Source of the DNA: Eggerthellaceae bacterium
GTDB lineage: Bacteria > Actinomycetota > Coriobacteriia > Coriobacteriales > Eggerthellaceae
Length of the DNA stretch: 5,940 nucleotides
Reading direction: 5' to 3'
Assembly: GCA_003452695.1 (NCBI GenBank)
Contig: DMNP01000039.1
Location: 1-5,940, forward strand
The position numbers and the translations under genes are program-made. Positions 1-5,836 of the stretch are shown here, piece by piece; within the stretch, counting starts at the first letter, position 1; every line of letters starts with the position of its first letter. Below the pieces are notes generated by a model. It searched no databases and was not told where the DNA came from. It worked only from the letters and a program-made list of their open reading frames with translations.

Positions 1-77
1 AGTGGCGGAATGGCAGACGCGGCGGTCTCAAAAACCGTTGGGAAACCGTGAGAGTTCGAATCTCTCCTCGGGCACCA
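1..77 (+). tRNA. tRNA-Leu (anticodon CAA), 5' end cut by the window
   Basis: This tRNA decodes UUG leucine codons. The anticodon stem pairs 22-26 with 34-38 around the 7-base loop 27-33, with anticodon CAA at 29-31 preceded by T28. The long variable arm (about 39-49) is typical of class II tRNAs such as leucine. The T arm pairs 50-54 with 62-66 around TTCGAAT. The 3' acceptor strand CTCGGGC (67-73) is followed by discriminator A74 and an encoded CCA (75-77). Only the last two bases (AG) of the 5' acceptor strand are present, so about 5 bases lie before the window. Confidence 0.96.
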
Positions 78-86
78 CGAACACAC

Positions 87-119
87 GCAGGTCACGACAA
101 GTCGTGGCCTGCTGTTGTA
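87..119 (+). terminator. hairpin after tRNA-Leu, probable intrinsic terminator
   Basis: Positions 87-98 pair with 101-112, all Watson-Crick except one G-T wobble (92/107). The innermost pair probably opens to give a four-base CAAG loop. A weak T-rich stretch (TGTTGT, 113-118) follows. The hairpin starts ten bases after the tRNA CCA end and lies before the ygiQ ribosome binding site, so it most likely ends the tRNA transcript. The imperfect T tract leaves room for read-through into ygiQ, for which no clear promoter is visible in 120-175. Confidence 0.6.
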
Positions 120-185
120 TGCAGCGCAGCCACGGGCAGGCGACGGGCGGCACAGGCGGCGTGGACACGACACGCAGGTGAATGC

Positions 186-1994
186 ATGGCGTTTCTTCCC
201 ATGAACAAACACGAAATGCGCGAACGCGGCTGGGACTGCGTGGATTTCGTGTATGTGTGCGGCGACGCCTACGTGGACCACCCGTCGTTCGGCTGCGCCA
301 TAATAGCGCGGCTGCTGGAAGCGAACGGATACCGCGTGGGCATTATCGCGCAGCCCGACTGGCGCAACCCCGCAAGCATTGCGGAGTTCGGCGAGCCGCG
401 ATTGGCCTTCCTGGTTTCCGCGGGCAACATGGATTCCCTGGTGAACCATTTCACCGTGGCCAGGAAGCGTCGGCGCTCCGACGCCTATTCGCCGAACGGC
501 AAGGCAGGTTGCAGGCCCGACCGCGCGTGCATCGTGTACGGAAACCTTATCCGGCGCACCTTCAAGCGCACGCCCATCGTGCTGGGCGGCATCGAGGCCA
601 GCTTACGGCGCCTGGCGCACTACGATTATTGGTCCGACAAACTGAAGCGGTCCATCTTGCTGGATTCAGGCGCCGACATCGTGTCGTACGGCATGGGCGA
701 GAAATCCATCGTGGCCATTGCCGATGCGCTGGCAGCGGGCATTGGGGTCGGCGATATAACGTACGTGCCGGGAACGGCCTATCGCACCAGGTCGCTTGCG
801 CATGTGTACGAACCGGCGACGCTGCCGACGTTCGAGCAGATGCAAGAGGACAAGCTGGCCTATGCACGCAGTTTCGCGCTGCAGCTGCAGAACCTGGATC
901 CTTTCAGCGCCCATCCGCTGGTCGAAGAATACCCCCATGGCGTGTACGTAGTGCAGAACCCACCGGCCGAGCCGCTTTCAACCGAGGAGTTCGACGCCGT
1001 GTACGCCCTGCCCTACGAGCGCACCTGGCATCCGCGCTACGATGCCGCTGGCGGCGTTCCTGCGCTTGCCGAGGTGAAGTTCAGCCTGGTCAGCAACCGC
1101 GGCTGCATGGGCGATTGCTCGTTTTGCGCGTTGAACTTCCACCAGGGACGCATCGTGCAGGCGCGCAGCCACGAATCCATACTGGAAGAGGCGCGCGCCA
1201 TGACGCACGACCCGGAATTCAAGGGATACATTCACGATGTTGGCGGGCCGACGGCGAATTTCCGCATTCCCGCCTGCGAAAAGCAGCTGATCGTGGGCGC
1301 CTGCACGCACAAGCGCTGCCTGTCGCCCGAACCCTGCAAACAGCTGCGCGCGACGCATGCCGACTACCTGGCCCTTCTGCGCAAGTTGCGCGCGCTTCCG
1401 CAGGTGAAGAAGGTGTTCGTGCGCAGCGGCATCCGTTTCGACTATGCGCTGCTCGACCCCGACCGCACCTTCATCCGCGAACTGGCCGAGCATCACGTGA
1501 GCGGACAGCTGCGCGTTGCGCCCGAGCACGTAAGCGATGCCGTGCTGCGCGCCATGGGAAAGCCCGGTCATGCGGTGTACGACGCATTCGCGCGCGAGTT
1601 CGACCGCGCCAACCGCGCGCTGGGCAAGGAACAGTACCTCGTGCCCTACCTTATGTCGTCGCACCCGGGTTCCACGCTGAAAGAAGCAGTTGAACTGGCC
1701 GAATACTGCCGCGATTTGGGTTTCAACCCCGAACAGGTGCAGGACTTCTACCCCACGCCTTCCACGGTTTCCACCTGCATGTATTTCACGGGGGTGGACC
1801 CGCGCACGATGCAGCCCATCTACGTGGCGAAATCACCCCACGAAAAGGCCCTGCAGCGCGCGCTCATCCAGTACCGCGACCCGAAAAACCGCGATCTCGT
1901 GCGCGAGGCCCTGCGCCGTGCCGGGCGCTCAGACCTAATCGGCTACGACAAGCATTGCCTCGTGCGCCCCGCGCGAGCCGCGAAGCGTCGCTGA
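186..1994 (+). CDS. ygiQ: YgiQ family radical SAM protein
   Basis: A 602-residue cytosolic enzyme of the YgiQ family (formerly UPF0313). The iron-sulphur cluster and SAM chemistry are predicted, but the reaction and substrate are unknown. The N-terminus carries family-typical blocks: FLPM near residue 3, then GDAYVDHPSFG and VGIIAQPDW. The radical SAM motif CxxxCxxC is at C307, C311 and C314, inside SNRGCMGDCSFC. A second cysteine group, C364, C373, C378 and C384, follows the GGPTAN motif. The C-terminal part (YPTPSTVSTCMY onward) matches the DUF3362 region. The protein is shorter than E. coli YgiQ (about 740 residues, from memory) but contains all these blocks. I chose ATG 186 because AGGTGA (176-181) lies 4 bases upstream and family homology begins there; the frame is open back into the tRNA, which cannot be coding. 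It converges with the gene ending at 1999. Confidence 0.93.
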   Translation: MAFLPMNKHEMRERGWDCVDFVYVCGDAYVDHPSFGCAIIARLLEANGYRVGIIAQPDWRNPASIAEFGEPRLAFLVSAGNMDSLVNHFTVARKRRRSDAYSPNGKAGCRPDRACIVYGNLIRRTFKRTPIVLGGIEASLRRLAHYDYWSDKLKRSILLDSGADIVSYGMGEKSIVAIADALAAGIGVGDITYVPGTAYRTRSLAHVYEPATLPTFEQMQEDKLAYARSFALQLQNLDPFSAHPLVEEYPHGVYVVQNPPAEPLSTEEFDAVYALPYERTWHPRYDAAGGVPALAEVKFSLVSNRGCMGDCSFCALNFHQGRIVQARSHESILEEARAMTHDPEFKGYIHDVGGPTANFRIPACEKQLIVGACTHKRCLSPEPCKQLRATHADYLALLRKLRALPQVKKVFVRSGIRFDYALLDPDRTFIRELAEHHVSGQLRVAPEHVSDAVLRAMGKPGHAVYDAFAREFDRANRALGKEQYLVPYLMSSHPGSTLKEAVELAEYCRDLGFNPEQVQDFYPTPSTVSTCMYFTGVDPRTMQPIYVAKSPHEKALQRALIQYRDPKNRDLVREALRRAGRSDLIGYDKHCLVRPARAAKRR

Positions 1995-1998
1995 AACG

Positions 1999-2295
1999 CT
2001 ACACGCGCACGCCCAGGATGTGCAGGTTGCCCTTGCTCGTGCGCACGTCGGCTTCCAGCAGCTCTTCTTGCACCGTGCCGGCAATCTCGTAGTCCAGCGA
2101 AAGCACCAGGGGAATCTTCACGCTGCCCGTAGCGTGGAAGGAATTGCCCGTTACCGTGCCCGTGCCCTTCTGGCGCGGGAAACCGCCCACCTTCACCGTG
2201 GCTTCCAAGTTGCTTCCGCTCGTTTTCAGGGTTATGGTCGCGCCATATTCCTTGCCCCGCACGGTGAAGAGCGTTTGGTAAGTGCCATCCATCAT
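1999..2295 (-). CDS. small beta-rich hypothetical protein
   Basis: I do not recognise this 98-residue protein. It has no signal peptide, no membrane segment and no cysteine, so it is probably cytosolic. The sequence alternates polar and hydrophobic residues, is rich in Thr, Val and Gly, and looks all-beta. Three similar hairpin units lie near residues 27-36 (GSNLEATVKV), 50-59 (GNSFHATGSV) and 75-84 (VQEELLEADV), suggesting a small barrel or sheet made of repeated strands. The ribosome site AGGAG (2306-2302) lies 6 bases before ATG 2295 and 9 before ATG 2292, so either methionine may start the protein. The gene follows the importer terminator on the same strand and ends 4 bases from the ygiQ stop. 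Its coding status is supported by the good ribosome site and the coherent strand pattern. The long opposite-strand frame here gives an unlikely Arg/Leu/His-rich protein. Confidence 0.72.
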   Translation of the reverse strand: MMDGTYQTLFTVRGKEYGATITLKTSGSNLEATVKVGGFPRQKGTGTVTGNSFHATGSVKIPLVLSLDYEIAGTVQEELLEADVRTSKGNLHILGVRV

Positions 2296-2311
2296 GTATC
2301 GCTCCTGTTCC

Positions 2312-2335
2312 GCCGCTTGCAAACGACAAAGCGGC
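2312..2335 (-). repeat. inverted repeat in the leader of the 98-residue gene
   Basis: GCCGCTT (2312-2318) and AAGCGGC (2329-2335) form a perfect 7-bp stem with a 10-base loop. On the minus strand the stem ends 5 bases before the AGGAG ribosome site at 2306-2302. There is no T run on its downstream side, so it is not an intrinsic terminator. It could be a leader hairpin that affects translation or a protein binding site; neither is shown. Confidence 0.45.
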
Positions 2336-2339
2336 ATCG

Positions 2340-2383
2340 AAAAACCCGAACGGGCGGGAAAGGAATGGCCCTTCCCGCCCGTT
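2340..2383 (-). terminator. intrinsic terminator of the ABC importer cluster
   Basis: Positions 2349-2360 pair perfectly with 2372-2383, giving a 12-bp GC-rich stem with an 11-base loop. Read on the minus strand, the stem is followed by CGGG and then five T residues (2344-2340). It starts about 23 bases after the stop codon of the substrate-binding protein gene. This is a classic rho-independent layout for transcription coming from 5685 towards 2407. The plus-strand side has no comparable T run, so it does not look bidirectional. Confidence 0.85.
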
Positions 2384-2406
2384 TGCAGCTTACGCGCGTC
2401 TCGCGC

Positions 2407-3303
2407 TTACGCCTTGCTCTGGCCCGGTTCCACGACCAGCGTGTCCTCGTAGGTCGAACCGTACACGTCCTGAAGGGTCTTCTCGTAGTCGGCGTGGAAG
2501 AACTTCTCCGCACCGAGCTTCTTCATGTCTTCGTTCACCCACTCCAGCAACGTGGTGTTGCCCTTGGTCACGGCCGGCGCAATGGTGTCCAGGTCGCCGA
2601 GCTCCTCGATGCCCACCTTGTATCCGCTTGCCTCGTTGGCGAACGCGATAACCTCTGTGTTGTCGTTTGCCCAGGCAACGCCCGTGCCGTTTTCGAAGGC
2701 GGTCTTGGCACTGGCATAGGTGTCGAACTTCTGCAGCTTGATGTTGGGATACTTCTCGGTAAGGTAGGTCTCGGCGGTAGTGCCGGTGATAACGATTACC
2801 TGGTCGTCGGCGCCAATCTGATCCAAGCTGGTAATAACGTTGTTCTCGTGTGAAACCAGGCCCAACGCCACGTTCATGTAAGCTTCGGCGAAGTCCACCT
2901 GCTCGGCACGCTCCGGAGTGACTGTGAAGTTAGCCAAGATGATATCCACCTTGCCGGTCTGCAGGAATTCCACGCGGCTCGCAGCTTCCGTGGATACGAA
3001 TTCCACGTCCACACCCAGGTCCTTGGCCAGCCGGTTGGCAAGCTCCACGTCGTAGCCGGCGTATTCGCCGTTTTCGTTAACGTAGCCGAACGGGTTCTTG
3101 TCGCTGAACACGCCGATGCGCACGACGCCGCTTTCCTTAATCTGGTCGAGCGTGCGGAAGGTGGCGCTGCCAGATGCAGCCGCCGAACCCGATGCGCCGG
3201 CCGCGCCCGACCCCGACGACGACCCGCCGCATCCAACCAAAACGCCCGCCACCAGGGCAAGCGCCGCAACCGCAGTTGCAAGTGCTACGATTTTCCGTTT
3301 CAT
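2407..3303 (-). CDS. amino acid ABC transporter substrate-binding lipoprotein (SBP family 3)
   Basis: A 298-residue extracellular binding protein that captures a polar amino acid for the adjacent importer. The N-terminus has a KRK charge, a hydrophobic segment and the lipobox LVGC with C25 as the lipidation site. A Gly/Ser/Ala linker covers roughly residues 26-48. The family 3 binding fold follows: VRIGVFSDKNPFGY (61-74), the signature GYDVELANRLAKDL (83-96), and ANFTVTPER (124-132). By analogy with HisJ, R132 would bind the ligand carboxylate and D214 (in WANDNT) the amino group. The C-terminal FFHADYEKTLQDVYG region and overall pattern recall the Campylobacter CjaA/PEB1 type, which binds cysteine or acidic amino acids; this is from memory and does not fix the substrate. 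AAGGAG (3315-3310) lies 6 bases before ATG 3303 and only 3 before ATG 3306, so 3303 is preferred. Confidence 0.93.
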   Translation of the reverse strand: MKRKIVALATAVAALALVAGVLVGCGGSSSGSGAAGASGSAAASGSATFRTLDQIKESGVVRIGVFSDKNPFGYVNENGEYAGYDVELANRLAKDLGVDVEFVSTEAASRVEFLQTGKVDIILANFTVTPERAEQVDFAEAYMNVALGLVSHENNVITSLDQIGADDQVIVITGTTAETYLTEKYPNIKLQKFDTYASAKTAFENGTGVAWANDNTEVIAFANEASGYKVGIEELGDLDTIAPAVTKGNTTLLEWVNEDMKKLGAEKFFHADYEKTLQDVYGSTYEDTLVVEPGQSKA

Positions 3304-3397
3304 CATGTTCTCCTTGTCGTTTGTTTTCAGCTTGTTCCAGCTTGCTGTATCGTTTTCAGTTTCCGCCAGCCGTTCGTCACGGGGTTTTCGTTTGCCT

Positions 3398-3424
3398 CGG
3401 CGAACGACCGGCGCGTTCCCGCCG
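3398..3424 (-). repeat. hairpin between the ATPase and binding-protein genes
   Basis: Positions 3398-3402 pair with 3420-3424, and 3403-3406 pair with 3414-3417, with a 2-base bulge (3418-3419) and a 7-base loop. A separate perfect palindrome, CCGACGTCGG, lies at 3436-3445. Downstream on the minus strand the sequence is A-rich, not T-rich, so this is not an intrinsic terminator. Its place within the 197-base gap (3304-3500) suggests an RNA-processing or stability element that could set binding-protein levels apart from the channel genes; this is inference. I saw no convincing -35/-10 pair in the gap. Confidence 0.35.
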
Positions 3425-3500
3425 TTTCGCGTGCGCCGACGTCGGACGCTGCAGGCTTACGGGACCGTGCACCCGATCACCTGTGCAGACCGCCGTTCGG

Positions 3501-4367
3501 CTATGGACATCGCTGCCCCTCCCCCGCCGTGGCCCCGGGCGCTTCGCCGTCCGAATCGCCCCCATCGCCCTCGGCGCCAGCCTTCCGTTCGCCCGCTTCA
3601 CCTGCAGGCGCATGCGACCGCACCGACGCGAATTCGAAGGTGTGCAGAAAGGCCCGCGCGCGCTCGGTCTTGGGACGGTCGAAGAACTGCTCGGGAATGC
3701 CCTCTTCCACGATATGGCCGCCTTCCAAGAAGATGACGCGATCGGCCACGGCACGGGCGAAGCTCATCTCGTGCGTTACGATGATCATCGTCTTGCCTTC
3801 GCGGGCAAGGTCCAGAATGACGTCCAGCACCTCGTGCACCATTTCGGGGTCGAGCGCTGCCGTTATCTCGTCGAGCAGCATTATCTCGGGCTTCATGGCA
3901 AGGGCGCGCGCAATGGCCACGCGCTGCTTCTGCCCTCCCGAAAGCTGACGGGGGTAATCGTCGCGCTTGTCCAGCAAGCCCACGCGCTGAAGCAGCGCCT
4001 CGCCTTCGGCCACGGCCTCTTCCTTCGGGCGTTTCTGCACCTTAATCGGCGAAAGCGTTACGTTGTCGATGATGGTCTTGTGCGGGAACAGGTCGTAGCT
4101 CTGAAACACCATGCCCAGCTTCTGCCGAATCTGCGCGATGTTCTTCGACTTGCCGTCCACCTCCTGCCCTTCCAGCAGAATGCGTCCGCCCTGGATGTCC
4201 TCGAGCGCATTTATGCAGCGCAGCAGCGTGGACTTGCCGCAACCCGACGGTCCGATGACCACGATTACCTCGCCGGCGCGCACTTCCAGGTTCAAGCCGT
4301 CGATGACCACGTTGTCGCCGTAGGACTTGCGCAGGTTCTCTATCTTCAAAACGATGTCGCTGGCCAT
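3501..4367 (-). CDS. polar amino acid ABC transporter ATP-binding protein (GlnQ/HisP type)
   Basis: A 288-residue cytosolic ATPase that powers the importer by binding the two permeases. All nucleotide-binding motifs are intact: Walker [10 protein letters not shown] (39-47), Q-loop Q89, signature LSGGQ (142-146), Walker B IMLLDE (162-167) with catalytic E167, D-loop region TAALD (169-173), and switch H199. I168 replaces the commoner proline after DE, a change I believe also occurs in related ATPases. The family core usually ends near residue 243, at about 240-250 residues total; here about 45 further residues follow, rich in Gly, Ala, Glu and Arg. That tail is atypical and has no recognised domain. 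The ATG at 4367 directly follows the TAA of permease B, and GGAG (4378-4375) inside the permease B end lies 7 bases upstream, so translation is probably coupled. Confidence 0.94.
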   Translation of the reverse strand: MASDIVLKIENLRKSYGDNVVIDGLNLEVRAGEVIVVIGPSGCGKSTLLRCINALEDIQGGRILLEGQEVDGKSKNIAQIRQKLGMVFQSYDLFPHKTIIDNVTLSPIKVQKRPKEEAVAEGEALLQRVGLLDKRDDYPRQLSGGQKQRVAIARALAMKPEIMLLDEITAALDPEMVHEVLDVILDLAREGKTMIIVTHEMSFARAVADRVIFLEGGHIVEEGIPEQFFDRPKTERARAFLHTFEFASVRSHAPAGEAGERKAGAEGDGGDSDGEAPGATAGEGQRCP

Positions 4368-5045
4368 TTAATTGCTCCACTTCTTTTCCAGGCGGTTGGC
4401 CAGAAGGCTGATGGGCCAACACACGAAGAAGTACATAAGGAGGATGATGCCGTAAATGCCGAACACGGCGTTGGGGCTGACCATGCGGTTGGCCTCGATA
4501 ATCTGCTGGCCGACCTTCATAACTTCCACCACGCCGATCATCATGACCAGGCTGGTGGTCTTTATCATGCGCGTGACCAGGTTTATCGACATGGGTATGA
4601 GCTGGCGCACCGCCTGTGGGATAACGATATGGTAATACGTTTGCGCCTTGTTCATACCCAGCGCCGCAGCGCTTTCGTACTGGTGCTTGGGAATGCTGGT
4701 CAGGGCGCCGCGCACGAGGTCGCCCATTTCGCCCACGCCCCAGAAGCTGAACACGATGATGCTGCTCACCTCGGCCGATATGTTAATGCCCCACACGCGC
4801 GTGGCGCCGAAGAACACGATGAACATGAGCACGAGCTGCGGCATGATGCGCACGATTTCCAGGTAGATGCGGCTGATGACGCGCGCAACCGGGTTTTTCC
4901 ACGTCATGAACACGCCGAACAACAAGCCGAGCACGATGCTGATGACCACCGAGATAAGGCTGATTTCCACGGCAACCCACAGCCCGCCGAGCAAACGGGC
5001 CATGTTGCTGCCCTTGAACAGCACATCAAGACCCAAAAGCTCCAT
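4368..5045 (-). CDS. polar amino acid ABC transporter permease B (HisM/GlnP family)
   Basis: A 225-residue integral membrane subunit forming half of the importer channel. Hydrophobic segments lie near residues 18-48, 67-83, 93-105, 152-175 and 195-216. The cytoplasmic EAA loop that docks on the ATPase is visible as E124-S-A, G130 and I142-P143. Where related permeases carry an R-G/N-T-P motif at the second membrane region, this one has RIMPQ (66-70), so it has diverged from permease A. I chose ATG 5045 because AAGGAA (5059-5054) lies upstream at a normal distance and the earlier in-frame codon (5066) is only a TTG. The start overlaps the end of permease A by 20 bases, and the TAA stop touches the ATPase ATG, so all three genes belong to one operon. 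Confidence 0.92.
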   Translation of the reverse strand: MELLGLDVLFKGSNMARLLGGLWVAVEISLISVVISIVLGLLFGVFMTWKNPVARVISRIYLEIVRIMPQLVLMFIVFFGATRVWGINISAEVSSIIVFSFWGVGEMGDLVRGALTSIPKHQYESAAALGMNKAQTYYHIVIPQAVRQLIPMSINLVTRMIKTTSLVMMIGVVEVMKVGQQIIEANRMVSPNAVFGIYGIILLMYFFVCWPISLLANRLEKKWSN

Positions 5046-5685
5046 AGCGCAGCTTCCTTTCCGCAACGGTTCCCAAAATGGATACGGGCAATATGATGAT
5101 GAGATAGAAGACTACAAGCATGACCAAGCATTCGGTGGTCTTGTAGTACAGGCCGATCAGGTCCTTGGCCACGAACATAAGGTCCATCAGGCTGATAGCC
5201 GAAAACACGCTGGTCTCCTTCAGCAGGAAGATGATGTTCGCCACGAACGACTGGATGGACAAGCTGACTGCCTGGGGCAGTGTGATATAGCGCATCACCT
5301 GGGCGTTGGTCATGCCCAGCGAAAGGGCGCTTTCGGTTTGAATGGGATCGACCGCTTCCAGGCCGCTACGGAAGGTCTCGGCCATGTAGGCACCGCCGAG
5401 CAGCGCCAACCCCAGCATGCCGCATGCCTCGGCCGAAAGCGGAACGCCGATGCGCGGCAGGGCGAAGTACATGAAGAACAGCTGTATGAGCAACGGCGTG
5501 TTGCGGAACAATTCGATGTAGACGCGCGCGATCTGGTAGAGCACCGGCACCTTGAAATGCGTTATGACCGCAACGACCAGCCCAATGACGAGCGAGCCGA
5601 GAATGCCCACCCAGCCGATTTGCAGCGTCAGCCACATGGCGCGCTCAAACAACGGCAAGTATTCTGCCATTGCCCCGAAATCCAT
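5026..5685 (-). CDS. polar amino acid ABC transporter permease A (HisQ/GlnP family)
   Basis: A 219-residue membrane subunit and the first gene of the importer operon. Hydrophobic segments lie near residues 17-42, 63-77, 86-101, 142-166 and 184-207. The family motif FRNTPLLIQLFFMYF is at 60-74. The EAA loop that contacts the ATPase is E118-S-A, G124 and L136-P137, followed by LLKETSV, which is common in this family. ATG 5685 is preferred because GAGGGG lies just upstream (about 4 bases between the G run and the ATG). An in-frame GTG at 5712 would add nine charged residues without family support, and ATG 5670 has a weaker ribosome site. With permease B it probably forms a heterodimeric channel. 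The 3' end overlaps the permease B start by 20 bases. Confidence 0.92.
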   Translation of the reverse strand: MDFGAMAEYLPLFERAMWLTLQIGWVGILGSLVIGLVVAVITHFKVPVLYQIARVYIELFRNTPLLIQLFFMYFALPRIGVPLSAEACGMLGLALLGGAYMAETFRSGLEAVDPIQTESALSLGMTNAQVMRYITLPQAVSLSIQSFVANIIFLLKETSVFSAISLMDLMFVAKDLIGLYYKTTECLVMLVVFYLIIILPVSILGTVAERKLRYGAFGS

Positions 5686-5717
5686 GTGGCCCCTCTCTGC
5701 CCGTGCACGCACAGTTA

Positions 5718-5736
5718 TCCTAGCTAATTGCTAGGA
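5718..5736. repeat. perfect inverted repeat in the importer leader
   Basis: TCCTAGC (5718-5724) and GCTAGGA (5730-5736) form a perfect 7-bp repeat around TAATT. It lies 33-51 bases upstream of the permease A start codon. It could be an operator or a leader hairpin. The minus strand also contains TAGGAT within and next to it, a weak -10 look-alike without a good -35. Confidence 0.45.
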
Positions 5737-5771
5737 AATAGCTTATCTGCGAAAACGGTTCCCGTCAATCG

Positions 5772-5791
5772 GAATATGCGTGCGTATATTC
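5772..5791. promoter_or_regulatory. GAATAT / ATATTC inverted repeat, candidate operator
   Basis: GAATAT (5772-5777) is mirrored by ATATTC (5786-5791); a further pair is G-T and the next matches, giving 7 of 8 matching positions across the arms. It contains two ATATRCG half-sites in opposite orientation (5774-5780 and the complement of 5783-5789). It lies just downstream of the promoter candidate at 5800-5828, roughly where transcription would start, a common place for a repressor site. No regulator gene is in the window. Confidence 0.4.
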
Positions 5792-5799
5792 GCTTCCCA

Positions 5800-5828
5800 G
5801 TTATCGAACGACATTCTAGCAGTGTTAA
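5800..5828 (-). promoter_or_regulatory. candidate sigma-70 type promoter of the importer operon
   Basis: On the minus strand TTAACA (5828-5823) matches the -35 consensus at 5 of 6 positions. A 17-base spacer follows, then GATAAC (5805-5800), which matches the -10 consensus at 4 of 6. Transcription would start near 5793 and give a leader of about 107 bases before ATG 5685. It is flanked by ATATGCGTG sites in inverted orientation (5774-5782 and 5830-5838). This is a consensus match only. Confidence 0.45.
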
Positions 5829-5836
5829 CCACGCAT

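Noticed and set aside
1..77. tRNA-Leu 3' end as an attachment site for an integrated element
   Set aside because: No second copy of the tRNA end, integrase or phage gene is visible; the following genes look like ordinary chromosomal genes.
48..185. Upstream extension of the ygiQ frame to position 48
   Set aside because: It would begin inside the tRNA-Leu and run through its terminator hairpin. Family homology and the AGGTGA ribosome site support ATG 186.
182..1693. 503-residue plus-strand frame overlapping ygiQ
   Set aside because: It is out of frame with the YgiQ protein, which has all family motifs; the Arg-rich alternative has none.
2020..2853. Long plus-strand open frame antisense to the small gene and the binding-protein gene
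   Set aside because: It covers the terminator region and both clear minus-strand genes, its product is rich in Arg, Leu, Val and Gly with no recognisable domain, and such frames are expected opposite GC-rich genes.
3174..5096. 640-residue plus-strand open frame antisense to the ATPase and permease genes
   Set aside because: It is a shadow of three well-supported transporter genes. The His/Ala/Arg/Asp-rich product is a codon-bias artefact and no ribosome site or domain supports it.
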